64,000 bases of DNA, from the NCBI GenBank assembly GCA_036924285.1, contig JAYKYS010000001.1, positions 45,011,501 to 45,075,500 on the forward strand, written 5' to 3'. Every line of letters begins with the position of its first letter. The first letter of the stretch is position 1. The stretch is from Asterella californica. Lineage: Eukaryota > Streptophyta > Marchantiopsida > Marchantiales > Aytoniaceae. This document shows positions 60,005 to 64,000 of this stretch, piece by piece. The notes under the pieces were generated by a model. That model saw only the letters and a list, made by a program, of their open reading frames with translations. It ran no database searches and was not told where the DNA came from. The position numbers and the translations under genes were made by a program.

Positions 60005-62521
60005 CTAATTTGCCATAGCGGGAGAACATCGACTTTGGAAGTAACCGATCGCCTCGCACATGTTGCCCAACATGTGGTCAGAAATGCACCACGGTGACAC
60101 TACAATCTCCTCCAGCTCTTCTTGTTGAGCTTCGCGCATGAACCAGCGGATGTTCTTGGCTTGGTCGAATGTCGGATAAGTGCCGTAATTTCTCTGCGAC
60201 GCGACGTCCTTCCTCTGCTCCGGCATTTTCCCGCACCCAGGGGGATCACTTCCAAGCACCAGCAGCTTCCCAGGAGGATACAATGTCGGCATGGGGCCTT
60301 CATACTGCCCTCTTCCTCCATCACCTCCGTCGCTGCTGCAGTCATTGCCTTGGAGGAAATCGTTGGCTTGCTGCACCATGGCCTTCACTTTCTGCGCAGC
60401 ATCAGAGTCGGCGATTTGCTCGCCAGCCTGCTGGCCCATCTCCTTCACCTTCTCGCCGGCTTCGGATCCAGCCACCTGATTGCCGAGCTCCTTGGCCTTC
60501 TGCCCAGTTTCGGACTCGGACATTTGCTGCCCCTTCTCATTCACCGTTCTCATGGCGTCGCACCGCGCCTGCTGGCAAGCGCGCATCGTGTTGAGAGCTT
60601 TCTTGATGTTCTGCCAGTCCTCGTCTTCTCGTGCGATCTTCTCCGCTCGATTCCAGTCGAAGCTGCTGATTCTTTCGCGAAGATTCTCGACGGAATTCAG
60701 AGAAAATCGCGGGACTAGATCATGAGCGCCTACGAAGCTCGTGGTGAATTCCGCGCATTCTTTGGCCAGGTCCAAGCTCATGCACGCTGGAGGACAGAAA
60801 GCCCAGCACTCGAGACTCGGGAACTTCTCCCGCAGCCTCAGGCCGCACATCGCCCCCACGGCCGCTCCCATGCTGTGCCCGGTGATGATCAGTTTCTTCT
60901 TCTCTCCTCCGTCGCTGCTATGTTCTTCGAACGCCTTGTCGAGTTGGGGCAGCGCTTGCTCGTACAGCACATTCGCAGCGTGGACGAAGCCGCCGTGAGC
61001 AGAGCCATCGCAGAAAGGCTCGGGAGCTGTTCCGGAGTTCAAGAGCATGTCGATCACGTGAGAGGTTCCACGAACTGCGAGGACGACCGCCCCCATGGGC
61101 GGATCCACGAACACTACGTACGCCGGCCTGAACGAGTCCTGGCAGGGGTCCCATTCGCAAGCGATGATGGACGATTCTGGAAGATGGCTGAACAGCGAGA
61201 ACGAGGCTGAATCCTTCACATAGGCCGACTCTGCCAGCGCTCTCCAGTGCTGGGCTCGCATAAGAAACTCCGGATCCTTCGCCAAGTCCTCCACTTCCTT
61301 CCCTGGCAGCTCTGGAGGCTCCTTCTCTGTCACCTGTGGACGAATGCACGGACGGACTGTCAGCAACAAATTCGACTTGCCATCCTTCATCCAAAACGAG
61401 ATGGAATTTTCATTCCACCTCTGTGGAAATATTTCAGGTTCAATTCGATCATTCAGCTCCTGAATCTCTCTACTGATTTCTCAAAATCTGCCAGTTCCAT
61501 GCTGTAAACCGATCAGTTTATGTCGGTTACGATGCAGCTGCGGTCATACTGACTGTAAGAAACATATCAGTGTAGAATTGGCGCTACTGTAATATAAACC
61601 GACAATTGATCAAGTACGCCATTCGACGTGTGAGTCGAGTCGTTGGAGTTTCAGGGCAGGGATGTTTCGGAGAGATGAAGAACTGAAAGGGGATCGAAAA
61701 ACACTCGATACTACTAGAAAGTCTATAATTTCGTCTGACGGTTCTTCTGTCGAAGTCGAAGTTCCTAAATTCGAACAGTCACTAACATGTGTATGTATAT
61801 ATGTAAATACAGCACAAGAGAGCACCTTAGCCATGGCAGCAAGTCCCAGAGTGAAGTCCTGGAGAGACCAGGGGCCCATGTTCGACTGCAAGCAAGTCGC
61901 GCCTCTGGCGAGCACCTGCATGGGGCCCCCTTCTCCTCCCCCTTTGCCCGCAGCATGCTCCCGAATCTTGGCCCATGCTCGCTTACTGGCGACATACGCT
62001 ACTAAAGCAGTACACCCCAGAATCAAAATCCTCACCATTGCGAGAATCTCCAAGCCAGTGACAGGTCCGACTCGAATCCTCCGGAATTCGGTTACGAAAC
62101 TAGAGAATGCACCAAACAACTTGGCCAGTATAGTCTGCCATATATTCTGGACTTGTGAGCTTCCAGCAGCAGCTGAGGAACTCGAAGCCCAAGGTGTCGT
62201 TGACGAGAGTCTTCTAAGTCTCTTCTGAGATCTCCAGGACCCTTCTGGATCGAGTGAATGAGCTCCAGATCTAGACAACGCAAGCTTTCGAAATCTCTGA
62301 CAATCCGGAAGTGAGACGTGAGAAGTCTGCCAGACTCTCGTAAATACCCTCTTCCTTCCTACTCCTACTACTGTCCCTTCCAGCAACTTATTGCAGAGAT
62401 TCTTCTGCCTTCCTCCTCTCCAGTGAACAGACTCTGTTAAGCCGTGGAATGTCGTCAGGGAGGATGATAATAGTAGCAGCAGATGAGGAGTGGGAGCCCC
62501 TGCTGCTGATGCTCTTGCCAT
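60005..62521 (-). CDS. Class 3 lipase, mono-/diacylglycerol-lipase type, membrane-anchored
   Basis: Two exons, 61826-62521 and 60005-61420, joined in phase 0 (AK then RWNENSISF); 703 aa. The start is ATG 62,519-62,521 (MARASAAG), inside a frame that is also open upstream, probably 5' UTR. A single membrane segment lies near residues 156-178 (LEILAMVRILILGC...). The lipase domain carries EWDPCQDSFRPAYVV and the nucleophile elbow GHSMG (Ser about 415), GAHDLVPR (Asp about 466) and SDH (His about 681), a complete Ser-Asp-His triad. It should hydrolyse acylglycerols at a membrane surface. Between the Asp and the His lies an insert of about 55 residues made of Lys/Glu/Gln/Ala amphipathic repeats (533-587). 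Class 3 lipases of this sort are widespread in plants; the insert is unusual. Confidence 0.88.
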
Positions 62522-63519
62522 CGACACGTAGAGGACTGACCTGACTGAGTTGAGTTCGAACGAACACTTTGTCGTCCCATAAGTAACATTCCTAGTAAAC
62601 ATCTGGCGCAGTTGTTTACTTGACACCTGCACAGAAGTTCTGAGTTAGTCAGGGCATGCATGGTGACACATGGCACTTTGCAGGTGGATAAGAGACTCAC
62701 AGATTTGCTCCGCTTCTCTGCTTCCGTGAAGCAGAGAGGGCGAGCAAATCGAAGCTTATCGACCGAACTTACAGCACTGCTTATCCCCATCCTCCACCCT
62801 ACGATTGGCGAGCAAATTCTAACCTGGCTCCAGATCAGAATTATAGGCTGTGCAGTATCTCGCCCTCGAAATTTTGTACAGTACTATGTTTGAGGGAGGT
62901 CTTCGGAGTGCCTCTCTTCTCTCTGTTCTCATCTGATCACGAGAGTACGTACTCTCGTGACCAGAACTCTCTCGGGTGCTCAGAGACAGAATGGATTCAG
63001 TCCATCACGTGAGTACGATCATGAGACTGTCCTTTCCTCTCCAGTTAAAGAGAGAGAATCTATGCGATACTGAACAGAAATGTTCTAAATTATTTACAGG
63101 ATCTGCCCATTGAACGAACTAACCATAATATACGAATGATAACAAAAAGTTTACATCCAAAGGACATGCTCTAACATTCGTCCAACACAAGATAAGAATA
63201 GTACTTTAGGGAAGAATTAACCGGGAAAAGATAATTTAAAAAACGAAGAAACCAGAGACCAGATAGTCACAGATCGTGAACATACTATATAAAGTTTGCA
63301 TCTGAAAGTATTGTTTCGAGTAGAGTTGAATTTATAACTAAATTTTTTCTAAAATATGAATTCGATGTTGAACTGAAGATTTAGAGATGAATAAATAATA
63401 TACATCTAACATGAATTTCTGGAGAACTTTTTCCGCTTTTTTGTTTAAAAAAAACTATTGCAACAATTCTATAGTAATCTGACTAGAAAAAATAAATTTG
63501 ACTATAAATGCTAATTGCA
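62522..63519. other. Lipase 5' region and promoter, then AT-rich sequence
   Basis: 62,522-62,900 is likely 5' UTR and promoter; an intron-like acceptor TGTGCAG precedes a possible upstream in-frame ATG at 62,630-62,632. Beyond 63,050 the sequence becomes AT-rich and non-coding. Confidence 0.45.
62933..62964. repeat. 32-bp near-perfect palindrome upstream of the lipase gene
   Basis: The central 22 bases, 62,938-62,959 (CACGAGAGTAC and its exact complement), are perfectly palindromic. Outwards one G-T mismatch is the only flaw over 32 bases. It lies about 410 bases 5' of the lipase start. It could be a binding site for a dimeric factor or a chance structure. Confidence 0.9.
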
Positions 63520-63740
63520 CCTAGAGTTGCAAGACGGTCCAGACATAACTCATAAGAAGGGAAAAGATATACGCTCTTCAGAGAATATAAGTGCGAAAGA
63601 TTACTAGCAAAAAATATTAATTCAACCAAGCAATTACTAGTTCTTATCTAACCTTTATTTATAAAAAAAATTAAATAATAAATTACACCTTTGCATATTG
63701 GCCTCCATCATAAGGAGGTGAATGATATGCAAGGAAGAAA
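63520..63740. repeat. Copia-like short LTR relic, copy 4, with best-preserved hairpin
   Basis: It begins CACCTAGAGTTGCAAGACGG, then CCAGACATAACTCATAAG, and ends with TTGCATATTGGCCTCC paired with GGAGG...ATATGCAA at 63,690-63,734. It aligns in order with the relics at 2,640 and 32,755. Confidence 0.5.
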
Positions 63741-63819
63741 ATAATGGTAAGATTGAGAGGAGAATAATATGCATGCTTCATGCTACTAACTGGAAAATAA
63801 AGGCACTTACAAGTTACTA

Positions 63820-63905
63820 CTGAGAACAACGATAGTATAATAGCTATTTGCTTGTCAATAGTTAGATTTGAGGTTCGAACTCTACGTGTTAATCACGACA
63901 TGTGA
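63820..63905 (+). repeat. Possible tRNA-derived SINE relic
   Basis: GAGGTTCGAACTC at about 63,870 is a good B box (GWTCRANNC). An A box is only weakly present (AATAGCTATTTGC near 63,838). It resembles a SINE head more than a tRNA gene, since there is no cloverleaf. Confidence 0.25.
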
Positions 63906-64000
63906 AAATGATTCATCTATCCAGTTTAAAAAATATTTATTTTATATCAGATAACAACTGGCACCGTAGTTAACTAACTTCACCATTCCTTGACCTGATA

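Noticed and set aside
60122..61210. 198- and 162-codon plus frames
   Set aside because: They are antisense to the lipase coding exon, which has a full catalytic triad.
1..64000. CRISPR arrays, bacterial operons, rRNA genes
   Set aside because: None seen; spliced plant genes and retrotransposons dominate, and the tandem repeats present have no spacer structure.

Overview
This is a nuclear window from a land plant. The genes are split by GT-AG introns; there is an IRE-type AGC kinase with the plant arrangement (N-terminal regulatory half, Cys/His finger, kinase, hydrophobic tail) and a plant-type class 3 lipase; and the spaces between genes hold Ty3/gypsy, copia-like, LINE and SINE relics. The gene family mix (HUH-endonuclease relics, a gypsy polyprotein ending in a PHD-like finger) points to a non-seed plant such as a bryophyte, but that is an inference.

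Layout. 1-2,590: 3' half of a Ty3/gypsy pol gene (RT, RNase H, integrase, PHD-like finger), minus strand, decayed. 2,600-17,900: AT-rich repeat land with two of three decayed copies of a HUH-endonuclease (Rep-like) gene (A, 5.4-6.6 kb minus; B, 9.99-11.48 kb plus) and an unrecognised decayed ORF (8.0-9.5 kb minus). 18.0-27.3 kb: an apparently intact IRE-like AGC protein kinase, plus strand, 16 exons, about 1,127 aa. 29.8-31.7 kb: an intact five-exon CCDC137-like nuclear protein gene, minus strand, 271 aa. 32.3-43.4 kb: a nested transposon cluster made of a second gypsy element (LTR, gag, protease; minus) with a tRNA-like insertion in its LTR, and a LINE (minus) whose endonuclease domain is split by a 1,330-bp solo LTR. 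43.4-48.8 kb: AT-rich decayed repeats. 48.8-50.2 kb: HUH copy C (minus), flanked by a satellite of about 345-bp higher-order units (50.9-51.9 kb) and a minisatellite. 54.1-56.6 kb: a multi-exon Cys/His-rich plus Gly/Arg-rich gene of unknown function (minus). 58.4-58.8 kb: a single-exon 125-aa protein. 60.0-62.5 kb: a two-exon, membrane-anchored class 3 (mono-/diacylglycerol-type) lipase with an unusual amphipathic repeat insert. The right end is copia-like LTR debris.

The most interesting signal is the HUH family. Three independently decayed copies on both strands share an H-hydrophobic-H motif (B and C), a downstream catalytic-type Tyr in a Y-C-x-K/R context (all three) and a C-terminal acidic/C-P-x-C module, with no helicase domain visible. 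This looks like a helicase-free rolling-circle transposon lineage (Replitron-like) rather than a Helitron. All splice junctions were worked out by eye from phase and GT-AG consensus; no database search was possible.
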